From the NCBI RefSeq assembly GCF_002006995.1, contig NZ_MRUL01000010.1:92407-156406 (forward strand): a DNA stretch of 64,000 bases, given 5' to 3'. Below the pieces are notes generated by a model. The model saw only the letters and a list, made by a program, of their open reading frames with translations. It did no database searches and was not told the DNA's origin. Made by a program: the position numbers and the translations under genes. Positions 9,719 through 22,431 of this stretch are shown in pieces (positions within the stretch are counted from its first letter, which is position 1; every line of letters starts with the position of its first letter). The stretch comes from Izhakiella australiensis (GTDB lineage: Bacteria > Pseudomonadota > Gammaproteobacteria > Enterobacterales > Enterobacteriaceae).

Positions 9719-9802
9719 ATGTCCGTCCTGACAACAAGATGCGGTTAATCATACCGTATAACTGACGCTCACGCCTTTGTGCAGCGCGATTCCGTTAGTC
9801 CG

Positions 9803-9824
9803 TCGCCGAATACATTTTCGGCGA
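9803..9824. repeat. Perfect 8-bp inverted repeat upstream of arcB
   Basis: TCGCCGAA (9803-9810) and TTCGGCGA (9817-9824) form an exact stem with loop TACATT, 85 bases upstream of the arcB start codon. On the plus strand it is followed by AAAAA, not T, so it is not a plus-strand terminator. It may be a hairpin in the arcB leader or a relic terminator of a lost gene. Confidence 0.5.
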
Positions 9825-10210
9825 AAAACCGTGACTTTCTGCACCATCAGAGTGCATTAAATGAATTATTTAGCACTGACCTTATCCGGCTATTGACTAA
9901 TTTCATTAACCGCATAATCTGAGCAACCGGGCTGAATATGTTCGCCCTCACACCACTGTTGATTTACTGTACGATATCGCATGATTTTCGTCCCGCACCG
10001 CTTTTATCCAAACGAATAAAAATTCACAATAAACGCTATTCCAGTCACTAACCCGGTGATTAATTTTACTAATACTGACTACCGCTTTAATGCAAATAAG
10101 CACTCAGCATAAAAACAGTTTTTTTATAGGGCTGGAATAAATATTTAAGCATATTATGCTGGATAAAAAAGCAATGGCAGCATAACGATGAACTATGCAT
10201 CCTGCTGGAT

Positions 10211-10226
10211 AGTGAGACAGCTCACA
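10211..10226. promoter_or_regulatory. CRP-like palindrome upstream of gltB
   Basis: AGTGA-GACAGC-TCACA matches the CRP consensus TGTGA-N6-TCACA at 9 of 10 positions. It lies about 240 bases upstream of the candidate gltB -10 box. CRP is a known regulator of E. coli gltBDF, which supports the call; an FNR-family site is an alternative. Confidence 0.5.
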
Positions 10227-10449
10227 TAATCCACCTGCATGACACTATGATGAAGTTAAGAAAAAAAGACAATAAATTAAGTTAAATCAATAAGATAAAT
10301 TCAAATAAAGTTATAAAGTTCGATTAACAAGCCTATTTGACCTGACTACGCTTTCCCGATAAGTTGGAAATCCGCTGGAAGCTTTCTGGATGGGTGCTTG
10401 ACCCATCATAATTATGCAGTAATTGAGATTCCCTCAGAAGCAAGTCCTC

Positions 10450-10455
10450 TATACT
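10450..10455 (+). promoter_or_regulatory. Candidate gltB -10 box
   Basis: TATACT lies 135 bases upstream of the gltB start. The best-looking -35 (TTGAGA, 10423-10428) is 21 bases away, longer than ideal, so this promoter probably depends on an activator; Lrp is the known one in E. coli. Confidence 0.4.
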
Positions 10456-10493
10456 TGTCTGAACGATGCGCAAAACAGGAAGAAGGGTGACCA

Positions 10494-10601
10494 ATGTGTA
10501 AGCGTGGATGCGCAAACCCGTCACCGGCCCTTTCTATGCCTGACCGCCGTCGGAATCGGGAGTCCACAGAGCCTGGGGAGGTTCACAAATATGTTGTATG
10601 A
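10494..10601 (+). CDS. Possible 35-codon upstream ORF overlapping the gltB start
   Basis: A short frame begins at ATG 10494 with a strong Shine-Dalgarno sequence (GGAAGAAGGG, from about 10478) and reads MCKRGCANPSPALSM and onward, rich in Arg, Pro and Ser, to TGA at 10599-10601. It runs past the gltB ATG (10591) in another frame and ends 11 bases inside gltB, a layout typical of translational coupling or leader control. I know no named protein like it. In older E. coli annotation a longer GltB N terminus covered this region in another frame, so the leader may simply be poorly understood. Translation is inferred from the ribosome site only. Confidence 0.4.
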   Translation: MCKRGCANPSPALSMPDRRRNRESTEPGEVHKYVV

Positions 10602-13600
10602 TAAATCCCTTGAAAAGGATAACTGTGGTTTCGGTCTGATCGCCCATATAGAAGGCGAGCCCAGCCACAAAGTAGTGCGTACTGCCATCCACGCACTCGC
10701 CCGAATGCAGCACCGTGGTGCAATCCTCGCCGATGGCAAGACCGGCGACGGCTGCGGCTTACTGTTGCAAAAACCTGACCGCTTCTTCCACGTCATCGCC
10801 CAGGAGAAAGGCTGGCGGCTGGCAAAAAATTACGCTGTCGGCATGCTGTTTCTTAACCGGGACTTGCAGCAGGCCGAACAGGCTCGCCACATTGTTGAAG
10901 AAGAAGTGCTGCGTGAAACCCTGTCAATCGTTGGCTGGCGCGAAGTGCCGACCAATCAGGAAGTGCTGGGCGAAATCGCCCTCTCCTCGCTGCCGCGCAT
11001 CGAACAGCTGTTTATTAACGCTCCGGCCGGCTGGCGTCCGCGCGACATGGAGCGCCGCTTGTTTATGGCCCGCCGTCGCATCGAGAAACGCATTGAAGCG
11101 CTGGAAGATAAAGAATTCTACATCTGTAGCTTTTCGAACCAGGTCAACATTTATAAAGGTCTGTGCATGCCGGCGGATTTGCCGCGCTTCTATCTTGACC
11201 TGGCTGACCTGCGCCTCGAATCAGCCATTTGTTTATTCCACCAGCGCTTTTCAACCAATACCGTTCCGCGCTGGCCGCTGGCGCAGCCGTTCCGCTATAT
11301 GGCGCACAATGGCGAAATCAATACCATCGCCGGTAACCGTCAGTGGGCGCGCGCGCGCGCTTATAAATTTAACACCCCGCTGATACCTGATTTGCAGAAT
11401 GCCGCGCCTTTCGTTAACGAAACCGGCTCCGACTCCAGCTCAATGGACAACATGCTTGAGCTGTTTTTGGCCGGCGGTATGGATCTGGTCCGCGCCATGC
11501 GCCTGCTGGTGCCGCCAGCCTGGCAAAACAATCCGGATATGGATCCGGAACTGCGCGCCTTCTTTGACTTTAACTCCATGCATATGGAGCCCTGGGACGG
11601 CCCTGCTGGCATCGTTATGTCCGATGGACGCTATGCCGCCTGTAACCTTGACCGTAACGGGCTACGCCCGGCGCGCTACGTGATTACCAAAGATAAGCTG
11701 ATTACCTGCGCCTCCGAAGTCGGTATCTGGGACTATCAGCCGGATGAAGTGGTAGAAAAAGGCCGCGTTGGCCCCGGCGAACTAATGGTTATCGATACCC
11801 GCGCCGGCCGTATTCTGCACTCGGCCGAAACCGACCACGACTTACAGATCCGCCATCCTTATAAAGAGTGGATGGAAAAGAACGTTAAGCGCCTGGTGCC
11901 ATTTGAAGACCTGCCCGATCAGCAGGTAGGTAACCGCCAGCTGGACGACGATCAGCTGGCCACCTTTCAGAAGCAGTTCGCCTATAGCAGCGAAGAGCTT
12001 GACGCGATCGTGCGCGTGCTCGGCGAAAATGGCCAGGAAGCGGTCGGCTCCATGGGCGATGACACACCGTTTGCCGTGCTTTCCAGCCGCCCGCGCATTA
12101 TCTATGACTACTTCCGCCAGCAGTTCGCTCAGGTCACTAACCCGCCGATCGATCCGCTGCGTGAAAATCACGTGATGTCACTGTCAACCAGCATTGGCCG
12201 CGAAATGAACGTATTTTGCGAAGCGGAAGGCCAGGCGCACCGCGTGACCTTTAAGTCGCCGATTCTGCTCTACTCCGACTTCCGGCAGCTCACCACGATG
12301 GAAGGCGAGTATTATCGCGCCGATACGCTCGATTGTATTTTCAACCCGGCGCAACAAACCCTGGAAGACGCGATTTATCAGCTGTGCGATACGGCGGAGC
12401 AGATGGTGCGCTCCGGTACCGTGCTGCTGGTGCTTTCCGATCGCAATATCAGCCCGGAGCAGCTGCCGGTGCCGGCGCCGATGATCGTTGGCGCAGTGCA
12501 GGCTCGTCTGGTCGATAAAAATCTGCGCTGCGATGCCAACATCATCGTTGAAACCGCCAGCGCCCGCGATCCCCACCATTTTGCGGTGCTGCTTGGTTTC
12601 GGTGCGACGGCTATCTATCCATGGCTGGCCTACGAGTCACTGGCAAAAATGGCCGACAGCGGCGTCATCGAGAAAGATTACCGCAGCATCATGCTGAACT
12701 ACCGTAACGGCATTAATAAAGGCCTTTACAAGATCATGTCCAAAATGGGCATTTCAACCATTGCGTCCTATCGCTGCTCGAAGCTGTTTGAAGCGGTGGG
12801 GCTGCATAATGACATCACCGCCTTTTGCTTCCAGGGCGTAACCAGCCGCATCGGCGGCGCCAACTTCGCCGATTTTCAGCAGGATCTGGTTAACCTGGCC
12901 AAGCGCGCCTGGCTGCAACGTAAGCCGCTCGACCAGGGCGGACTGCTTAAATACGTCCACGACGGCGAATATCACGCCTATAACCCGGATGTGGTCGCCA
13001 CCCTGCAAAAAGCGGTCAACAGCGGCGAATACAGCGATTACCAGCAGTATGCCCGGCAGGTAAATGAACGTCCGGTTGCCACGCTGCGCGATCTGCTGGC
13101 GCTGAATCCGGACGGCCAAAGCGTACAGCTTGACGATGTGGAGCCAGCCAGCGAACTGTATAAACGTTTTGATACCGCGGCAATGTCTATTGGCGCGCTC
13201 AGCCCGGAAGCGCATGAATCGCTGGCCGAAGCGATGAACAGCCTCGGTGGCTTCTCAAACTCCGGCGAGGGCGGCGAAGATCCGGCGCGCTACGGTACCA
13301 ATAAAGTGTCGCGCATCAAGCAGGTCGCCTCCGGTCGCTTCGGCGTCACCCCGGCCTATCTGGTTAATGCCGATGTTATCCAGATTAAAGTCGCTCAGGG
13401 CGCCAAACCCGGCGAAGGCGGTCAGCTGCCGGGCGATAAAGTAACGCCTTATATCGCCAAACTGCGCTATTCCGTACCCGGCGTAACGTTAATTTCACCG
13501 CCGCCGCATCATGATATCTATTCGATTGAAGATCTGGCGCAGCTGATTTTCGATCTTAAGCAGGTCAATCCGAAAGCGATGATTTCGGTGAAGCTGGTTT

Positions 13601-15057
13601 CTGAGCCAGGGGTCGGCACCATCGCCACCGGCGTTGCTAAAGCCTATGCTGACCTGATCACCATCGCCGGCTACGACGGTGGAACCGGCGCCAGCCCGCT
13701 CAGCTCGGTCAAATACGCCGGCTGTCCCTGGGAACTGGGGCTGGTTGAAACGCAGCAGGCGCTGGTTTCTAACGGCCTGCGCCATAAGATCCGCCTGCAG
13801 GTCGATGGCGGTCTTAAAACCGGTCTGGATATCATTAAAGCGGCGATTCTGGGCGCCGAGAGCTTCGGCTTCGGCACCGGTCCGATGGTCGCGCTGGGCT
13901 GTAAATATCTGCGAATCTGCCACCTGAATAACTGCGCGACCGGCGTAGCGACCCAGGATGAAAAACTGCGCAAGAACCATTACCACGGGCTGCCACTGCG
14001 CGTAACTAACTACTTCCAGTTTATCGCCCGCGAAACGCGGGAAATCATGGCGCAGCTGGGCGTGAAGCGTCTGGTCGACCTGATCGGTCGCACCGACCTG
14101 CTGAAGGAGCTGGAAGGTTTTACCGCCAAGCAGCAAAACCTGGATCTTTCACGCCTGCTGGAAACCGCAAAACCGATGCCGGAAAAGGCACTTTATTGCA
14201 CGGAAGGTAACCCGGCCTTTGATAAAGGGGTATTGAATAAAGCGCTGCTGGAGCAGGCCATGCCGTTTGTGGAAGCCCGCCAGAGCAAAACCTTCTGGTT
14301 TGATATTCGGAATACCGACCGTTCGGTAGGGGCAACGCTCTCCGGTGCCATTGCCGCTCAGCATGGCGATCAGGGACTGGCGGCCGATCCTATCCGCGTA
14401 CACTTCAACGGCACGGCGGGTCAGAGCTTCGGCGTCTGGAACGCCGGCGGCGTAGAGCTGGTACTTACCGGCGACGCCAACGACTATGTTGGTAAAGGTA
14501 TGGCTGGCGGCATGCTGGCTATCCGTCCTCCGGTGGGCTCGGCGTTCCGCAGCCACGAGGCGACTATCGCCGGCAATACCTGCCTGTACGGCGCAACCGG
14601 CGGCAAGCTGTTCGCCGCTGGCCGCGCCGGCGAACGTTTTGCCGTACGTAACTCCGGCGCCATTACCGTGGTGGAAGGCATTGGCGACAATGGCTGTGAA
14701 TATATGACCGGCGGCATCGTCTGCGTGCTTGGCCGTACCGGCGTCAACTTCGGCGCCGGCATGACCGGCGGTTTTGCCTACGTGCTGGACGAGGACGGTG
14801 AGTTCCGTAAACGGGTGAATGCCGAGCTGGTTGAAGTGCTGAATGTTGACGAATTACCCATCCACGAAGAGCATCTTCGCGGTCTGATTACCGAGCATGT
14901 TCAAATCACCGGCTCAACGCGCGGCGAGGAGATTCTCGCTAACTGGCCGGCCTTCTCTGGCAAATTTGCGCTGATTAAGCCTAAATCCAGCGATGTGAAG
15001 GCGTTGTTAGGTCATCGTAGTCGTTCCGCAGCTGAGCTGCGGGTGCAGGCGCAGTAA
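10591..15057 (+). CDS. gltB: Glutamate synthase (NADPH) large subunit
   Basis: GltB, with GltD, converts glutamine and 2-oxoglutarate to two glutamates. The 1488-residue protein starts MLYDKSLEKDN and then has the catalytic cysteine of the Ntn glutaminase domain (Cys12 in CGFGL), exposed after removal of a short propeptide. The central and FMN domains follow (GEGGEDPARYGTNK, GEGGQLPGDKV, YDGGTGASPLSS), then the 3Fe-4S cysteines in CHLNNCATGVA, and the C-terminal beta-helix domain. I chose ATG 10591 because it has GGGGAG 10 bases upstream and matches the propeptide; the open frame reaching back to 10423 is not family-like. Confidence 0.96.
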   Translation: MLYDKSLEKDNCGFGLIAHIEGEPSHKVVRTAIHALARMQHRGAILADGKTGDGCGLLLQKPDRFFHVIAQEKGWRLAKNYAVGMLFLNRDLQQAEQARHIVEEEVLRETLSIVGWREVPTNQEVLGEIALSSLPRIEQLFINAPAGWRPRDMERRLFMARRRIEKRIEALEDKEFYICSFSNQVNIYKGLCMPADLPRFYLDLADLRLESAICLFHQRFSTNTVPRWPLAQPFRYMAHNGEINTIAGNRQWARARAYKFNTPLIPDLQNAAPFVNETGSDSSSMDNMLELFLAGGMDLVRAMRLLVPPAWQNNPDMDPELRAFFDFNSMHMEPWDGPAGIVMSDGRYAACNLDRNGLRPARYVITKDKLITCASEVGIWDYQPDEVVEKGRVGPGELMVIDTRAGRILHSAETDHDLQIRHPYKEWMEKNVKRLVPFEDLPDQQVGNRQLDDDQLATFQKQFAYSSEELDAIVRVLGENGQEAVGSMGDDTPFAVLSSRPRIIYDYFRQQFAQVTNPPIDPLRENHVMSLSTSIGREMNVFCEAEGQAHRVTFKSPILLYSDFRQLTTMEGEYYRADTLDCIFNPAQQTLEDAIYQLCDTAEQMVRSGTVLLVLSDRNISPEQLPVPAPMIVGAVQARLVDKNLRCDANIIVETASARDPHHFAVLLGFGATAIYPWLAYESLAKMADSGVIEKDYRSIMLNYRNGINKGLYKIMSKMGISTIASYRCSKLFEAVGLHNDITAFCFQGVTSRIGGANFADFQQDLVNLAKRAWLQRKPLDQGGLLKYVHDGEYHAYNPDVVATLQKAVNSGEYSDYQQYARQVNERPVATLRDLLALNPDGQSVQLDDVEPASELYKRFDTAAMSIGALSPEAHESLAEAMNSLGGFSNSGEGGEDPARYGTNKVSRIKQVASGRFGVTPAYLVNADVIQIKVAQGAKPGEGGQLPGDKVTPYIAKLRYSVPGVTLISPPPHHDIYSIEDLAQLIFDLKQVNPKAMISVKLVSEPGVGTIATGVAKAYADLITIAGYDGGTGASPLSSVKYAGCPWELGLVETQQALVSNGLRHKIRLQVDGGLKTGLDIIKAAILGAESFGFGTGPMVALGCKYLRICHLNNCATGVATQDEKLRKNHYHGLPLRVTNYFQFIARETREIMAQLGVKRLVDLIGRTDLLKELEGFTAKQQNLDLSRLLETAKPMPEKALYCTEGNPAFDKGVLNKALLEQAMPFVEARQSKTFWFDIRNTDRSVGATLSGAIAAQHGDQGLAADPIRVHFNGTAGQSFGVWNAGGVELVLTGDANDYVGKGMAGGMLAIRPPVGSAFRSHEATIAGNTCLYGATGGKLFAAGRAGERFAVRNSGAITVVEGIGDNGCEYMTGGIVCVLGRTGVNFGAGMTGGFAYVLDEDGEFRKRVNAELVEVLNVDELPIHEEHLRGLITEHVQITGSTRGEEILANWPAFSGKFALIKPKSSDVKALLGHRSRSAAELRVQAQ

Positions 15058-15067
15058 GGGGTTATAG

Positions 15068-16489
<1,422 letters not shown>

Positions 16490-16513
16490 CCGCTTCAGGC
16501 GGTCAGTAAACAG

Positions 16514-16550
16514 AAAAGGCCTGATTCCGGCAGCGGATTCAGGCCTTTTT
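16514..16550. terminator. Bidirectional terminator between gltD and sspB
   Basis: AAAAGGCCTGA (16514-16524) pairs with TCAGGCCTTTT (16539-16549), followed by T on the plus strand and T on the minus strand. It can end both gltBD and the convergent sspAB. Confidence 0.85.
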
Positions 16551-16593
16551 AATTGTGCTTTGCCTCTGGCGTCTGTTAGCCCGAGGGTTACCC

Positions 16594-17094
16594 TTACTTC
16601 ACCACTCGCAGTGAAGGGCGTCCGCCACGCGGCGGCGGCTCGTCATCCGGACCGCCATCGTCATCGCTGACGTCAGCGTCATCAGGACGATCGCCATCAA
16701 TAACCGACATTACCGTTTCCGGCCCCTCTTCCTGGGTATCGGCAGGATCGAATTCAGCACCATCATAGGCCGGTTCAGGTTCAAACATGGTACCTGCGCC
16801 GTTTTCCCGCGCGTATATCGCCAGCACCGCAGCAAGCGGAACGGTGACCTGACGCGGCACGCCGCCGAAGCGCGCGTTAAAGCTCACTTCGTCGTTGCCA
16901 AGCGCCAGGTTGCCTACCGCGCGCGGCGCAATATTCAGTACGATCTGCCCGTCACGAGCATACTCCAACGGCACCATTACGCCCGGCAGATTGATATCGA
17001 CCACCAGATGCGGCGTTAGCTGATTATCAAGAAGCCAGTCGTAAAAAGCCCGTAGCAGATAAGGGCGACGGGGGGTTAGCTGTGACATTTCCAT
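16594..17094 (-). CDS. sspB: SspB, ClpXP adaptor for ssrA-tagged proteins
   Basis: SspB tethers ssrA-tagged proteins to ClpXP for degradation. The 166-residue protein has the folded substrate-binding domain (about residues 1-110), a long acidic flexible linker (many Asp/Glu/Pro, about 112-155), and the C-terminal ClpX-binding tail ending in LRVVK. It follows sspA by 5 bases. Confidence 0.97.
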   Translation of the reverse strand: MEMSQLTPRRPYLLRAFYDWLLDNQLTPHLVVDINLPGVMVPLEYARDGQIVLNIAPRAVGNLALGNDEVSFNARFGGVPRQVTVPLAAVLAIYARENGAGTMFEPEPAYDGAEFDPADTQEEGPETVMSVIDGDRPDDADVSDDDGGPDDEPPPRGGRPSLRVVK

Positions 17095-17099
17095 CAGGA

Positions 17100-17741
17100 T
17101 CAGCCCCGCGTTTGCAGGCGCATTTCGCGTTCAGCTTCGGTCAGTGAAGCCAGGAAAGAGTCACGCTCAAAGACGCGCGTCATATATCCTTTCAGCTCTT
17201 TAGAACCGCTGCCCAGCAGCTCTACGCCGAGCAGCGGCAAGCGCCACAGCAGCGGAGCCAGATAGCAATCGACCAGGCTGAATTCTTCACTGAGAAAATA
17301 AGGCGTGCGGGCGAACAGCGGCCCGATGGCCAGCAGCTCTTCACGCAGCTGTTTGCGCGCGGCTTCAGCATCCTGAGCGTTGCCACGTTCAATGGTGCGC
17401 ATCAGGCTGTACCAGTCGTGTTCAATGCGGTGCATCATCAGGCGACTTTCACCGCGAGCCACTGGATAGACCGGCATCAGCGGCGGATGCGGAAAACGCT
17501 CATCAAGGTATTCCATGATGATGCGGGATTCATACAGCGTCAGCTCACGATCTACCAACGTTGGTACAGTACGGTACGGATTGAGGTCAATCAGATCCTG
17601 CGGCAGGTTATCCATTTCGACCTGCTCAATCTCCACGCTGACGCCTTTTTCAGCCAGTACAATACGGACCTGATGGCTGAAAATATCAGTTGGACCAGAA
17701 AACAGCGTCATTACCGAACGTTTGTTGGCAGCGACAGCCAT
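17100..17741 (-). CDS. sspA: SspA, stringent starvation protein A
   Basis: SspA is a glutathione-S-transferase-fold protein that binds RNA polymerase with sigma-70 and helps stationary-phase and acid-stress expression. The 213-residue protein starts MAVAANKRSVMTLFSGPTD and has the GST N- and C-terminal domains, with a conserved PHPPLMPVYP surface loop. The ATG at 17741 has GGAGG a few bases upstream, so I prefer it to an in-frame codon at 17753. sspB follows 5 bases later. Confidence 0.97.
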   Translation of the reverse strand: MAVAANKRSVMTLFSGPTDIFSHQVRIVLAEKGVSVEIEQVEMDNLPQDLIDLNPYRTVPTLVDRELTLYESRIIMEYLDERFPHPPLMPVYPVARGESRLMMHRIEHDWYSLMRTIERGNAQDAEAARKQLREELLAIGPLFARTPYFLSEEFSLVDCYLAPLLWRLPLLGVELLGSGSKELKGYMTRVFERDSFLASLTEAEREMRLQTRG

Positions 17742-17994
17742 GTAAACCTCCAAGTTTATCCAGAAAATTACTGCGAATAGCCAACCACGAGGTGACTAAC
17801 CTGTTCATTATAATGGCTCCGGGTACACACAGGTCCCGAACCGGCTTTCTGCGCAGAGTAAAGCAGGCATAATGCCCCATATAAACAGGCCCAAAGTGTC
17901 AGATAGTCTACCAGATTTTAGACAGTTTGTGGCGGAGCAGATGCGGAATTGTCGGCAAAATCGCGCAAAGATACGAAAGATAAGCGTTATATAG

Positions 17995-18025
17995 AAAAAA
18001 CCCGGCATATAGCCGGGTTTTTTTG
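17995..18025. terminator. Terminator after rpsI (bidirectional shape)
   Basis: CCCGGC (18001-18006) and GCCGGG (18012-18017) form a stem with loop ATATA. On the minus strand it is followed by six T (complement of 17995-18000) and ends rplM-rpsI. There is also a T-run on the plus strand. Confidence 0.85.
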
Positions 18026-18055
18026 TGTAACAGGATCTGCCAGAGCAGATACCAA

Positions 18056-18913
<858 letters not shown>

Positions 18914-19121
18914 TTACACGTTGGTGAAATCCCAAACGCTTGAATAAACGGTTGAGGCTCACACGACCATCTTGTCCAGCAAGCCCACCCCCTCAGGCAA
19001 GGTTGCCGGCGCAGCAAAGTTTTGGGAAAAAAACTTTGTCGTAACGTGGGGTCGCAAGATTATAGAGAAGTCGATATGAAAGATCGACCCCTTTTTGCAC
19101 GATATTGCGCCGGAGATTGTC

Positions 19122-20249
19122 TCAGGGAAGATGAGGAAGACGCAGATATTCTTCACTCTGCATCTCCTGCAAACGGGAAACGCAGCGCTGGTATTCAAAC
19201 TTCAGCCGCGCGCCCTGATAAATCTCATAAAGCGAGGCTTCCGCCGAGATAACCAGCTTAACGTGCCGCTCATAAAACTCATCAACCAGCGCCAGAAAGC
19301 GGCGAGCCTGATCCTCAGTTTTGTAAATCATCACCGGAACGTTGAACAGCAGAACGCTATGGAAGCGGCGCGAAAGCTCAATATAATCATGCTGGCTGCG
19401 CCCTTCCCCGCACAGCGCGTTGAAATCAATGGCCAGAACCCCCTGAGCGCTCCCCAACGTCTTAATAGTACGATGGTTAATATCAAGCGTTTGCTCGTCG
19501 CCGCGCGTCCTGCCTGCCAGCGCAACGAACATTTTCTCCATCGCCGCCTGACTGGCATCGTTCAGCGGCGCCATCCAAAGATGCGCGGACGTCAGGGTGC
19601 GCAAACGATAATCGATACCGGCATCGACGTTCATAACGTCGCAATAACGCTTTATCAGTTCAATTGCCGGTAGAAATCGCGCCCGCTGCAGTCCGTTACG
19701 ATACAGTTCATCCGGCGGAATGTTAGAGGTTGCCACCAGCGTTATCCCCCTGGCAAACAGCGCCTCCATCAGCGTACCTAACAGCATGGCGTCAGTGATA
19801 TCTGAGACAAAAAACTCATCAAAACAGAGTAAATCGGTTTCTGCTTTAAAGCTGTCAGCCACTATTTGTAGCGGATCGCTCTGGCCCTGAAGTTCAGTAA
19901 GCGACTGATGCACGCGCAGCATAAAGCGATGAAAGTGAAGACGCAGCTTGCGCTCTCCAGGAATGGACTGAAAAAACATGTCCATCAGCCAGGTCTTACC
20001 TCGCCCGACGCCCCCCCACATATAAAGGCCGCGAACCGGCTCAATCGTCTGGTTTTTTCCTTTACCAACCAGCTTCTGCAGTCTGCCAAACAGGCCATTG
20101 CCCGCGTCAGCTGACGTAGCGCGTCCTTCGCTAAAAGCCTGCCAGATGCTATCCAGGCGGGTTACCGCCGCCAGCTGAACGTCATCCGGCTGATATTCGC
20201 CGCTCTCAAGCGCCTGCTGATAGCGCGCCAGCGGGGAGGTGATGTGCAT
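19122..20249 (-). CDS. zapE: ZapE, division-associated ATPase
   Basis: ZapE (formerly YhcM) is an AFG1-like ATPase that joins the Z ring and affects FtsZ bundling, mainly under oxygen limitation or stress. The 375-residue protein has Walker A GGVGRGKT, Walker B LLCFDEF, and the conserved ATSNIPPDELYRNGLQR segment. A GTG six bases upstream (20255) is an alternative start. Its position opposite zapG, another division protein, is the E. coli arrangement. Confidence 0.94.
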   Translation of the reverse strand: MHITSPLARYQQALESGEYQPDDVQLAAVTRLDSIWQAFSEGRATSADAGNGLFGRLQKLVGKGKNQTIEPVRGLYMWGGVGRGKTWLMDMFFQSIPGERKLRLHFHRFMLRVHQSLTELQGQSDPLQIVADSFKAETDLLCFDEFFVSDITDAMLLGTLMEALFARGITLVATSNIPPDELYRNGLQRARFLPAIELIKRYCDVMNVDAGIDYRLRTLTSAHLWMAPLNDASQAAMEKMFVALAGRTRGDEQTLDINHRTIKTLGSAQGVLAIDFNALCGEGRSQHDYIELSRRFHSVLLFNVPVMIYKTEDQARRFLALVDEFYERHVKLVISAEASLYEIYQGARLKFEYQRCVSRLQEMQSEEYLRLPHLP

Positions 20250-20415
20250 AGTCACGGCCAGGTCCCTGAATAAATTGAAATGCCACAGGATATACTATCG
20301 AAAAGAACATTTTCCACGCGGGCTGACCGCGACAGGATTCCACTTCCGTAAGATTAACGGTTATAGTGGTGTAAGTGGAAGCCCTTACGGACAACGAAGA
20401 TATTTGGGAGTCATT

Positions 20416-20826
20416 ATGACCTGGGAATATGCGCTCATTGGTTTAGTCGTTGGCATTATTATTGGTGCCCTGGCAGTGCGTTTTGGTAACCGCAAGCTAC
20501 GTGAGCAGCGCCATATGCAGTACGAACTGGAAAAAACAAAAGCGGAACTGGCAGATTATCGGGAAGAGCTGACAAATCATTTTGCCCGCAGCGCCGAGCT
20601 GCTGGATAACATGGCCCGCGATTATCGCCAGCTTTATCAGCATATGGCAAAAGGTTCTAACGACCTGCTACCAAACCTGCCGGGAGAAAAGAACCCCTTT
20701 GCTTATCAGCTGACCGGCTCGGAAGCCGATAATGATAATGATCAGGTTCCGGTGCAAATGCCGCGTGATTACTCAGACAGTGGCGCTTCCGGCCTGCTGC
20801 GCGGTGAGCGCCCGAAGCGTGATTAA
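20416..20826 (+). CDS. zapG: ZapG (YhcB), inner-membrane division and envelope protein
   Basis: This 136-residue DUF1043 protein is anchored by one N-terminal membrane segment (MTWEYALIGLVVGIIIGALAV). A long coiled coil follows (about residues 30-80), then a polar, disordered, acidic tail ending in GLLRGERPKRD. YhcB helps coordinate cell division and envelope growth in E. coli. GGGAG 5 bases before ATG 20416 fixes the start; the open frame further upstream is not conserved. Confidence 0.94.
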   Translation: MTWEYALIGLVVGIIIGALAVRFGNRKLREQRHMQYELEKTKAELADYREELTNHFARSAELLDNMARDYRQLYQHMAKGSNDLLPNLPGEKNPFAYQLTGSEADNDNDQVPVQMPRDYSDSGASGLLRGERPKRD

Positions 20827-20838
20827 AGGTTGAATCAA

Positions 20839-20861
20839 GGGCGCGCACTGCGCCCTTTTTA
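20839..20861 (+). terminator. Terminator after zapG
   Basis: GGGCGC and GCGCCC form a stem with a short GCACT loop, followed by five T. It separates zapG from degQ. Confidence 0.85.
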
Positions 20862-20975
20862 CTTTCAGGCATCTAAACCGGAACCCTTTTCCTATCTGTC
20901 GGTCACAACATCCAGACTCTGTGTTGTTATCAATCTATTCCGGACCTATTTCACTGCGTAGCGAGTGTCGTAACG

Positions 20976-22343
<1,368 letters not shown>

Positions 22344-22361
22344 AGGCGAGTGAAAATCATG

Positions 22362-22385
22362 ACGCGGACACCTGCGTGTCCGCGT
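22362..22385 (+). terminator. Perfect 10-bp hairpin between degQ and degS
   Basis: ACGCGGACAC (22362-22371) pairs exactly with GTGTCCGCGT (22376-22385) around a CTGC loop. No T-run follows, so it is more likely an mRNA-processing or stability structure than a full intrinsic terminator. Confidence 0.55.
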
Positions 22386-22431
22386 AACTCGTGTTATCCT
22401 TCCTGCCGTTATCCACTCACCACATTAAGCC

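Larger units (their letters stand above)
9719..10493. other. Gene-free AT-rich region between arcB and gltB, where yhcC would lie
   Basis: About 775 bases hold the divergent control region of arcB and gltBD and no convincing gene. E. coli has yhcC (a radical-SAM gene) here on the arcB strand; no CxxxCxxC-bearing frame of any length is visible. The stretch contains a perfect hairpin (9803-9824), a CRP-like palindrome (10211-10226) and long A/T tracts around 10260-10320 that look bendable and suited to Lrp or IHF. These proteins are known to control gltBDF in E. coli. Confidence 0.7.

Noticed and set aside
10190..10231. A 13-codon frame (MNYASCWIVRQLT) upstream of gltB
   Set aside because: It has no ribosome site and lies over the CRP-like palindrome in the control region.
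10423..10590. A GltB N terminus extended to 10423
   Set aside because: The extra residues are not family-like, the ATG at 10591 has a good ribosome site, and the propeptide-Cys layout fits that start.
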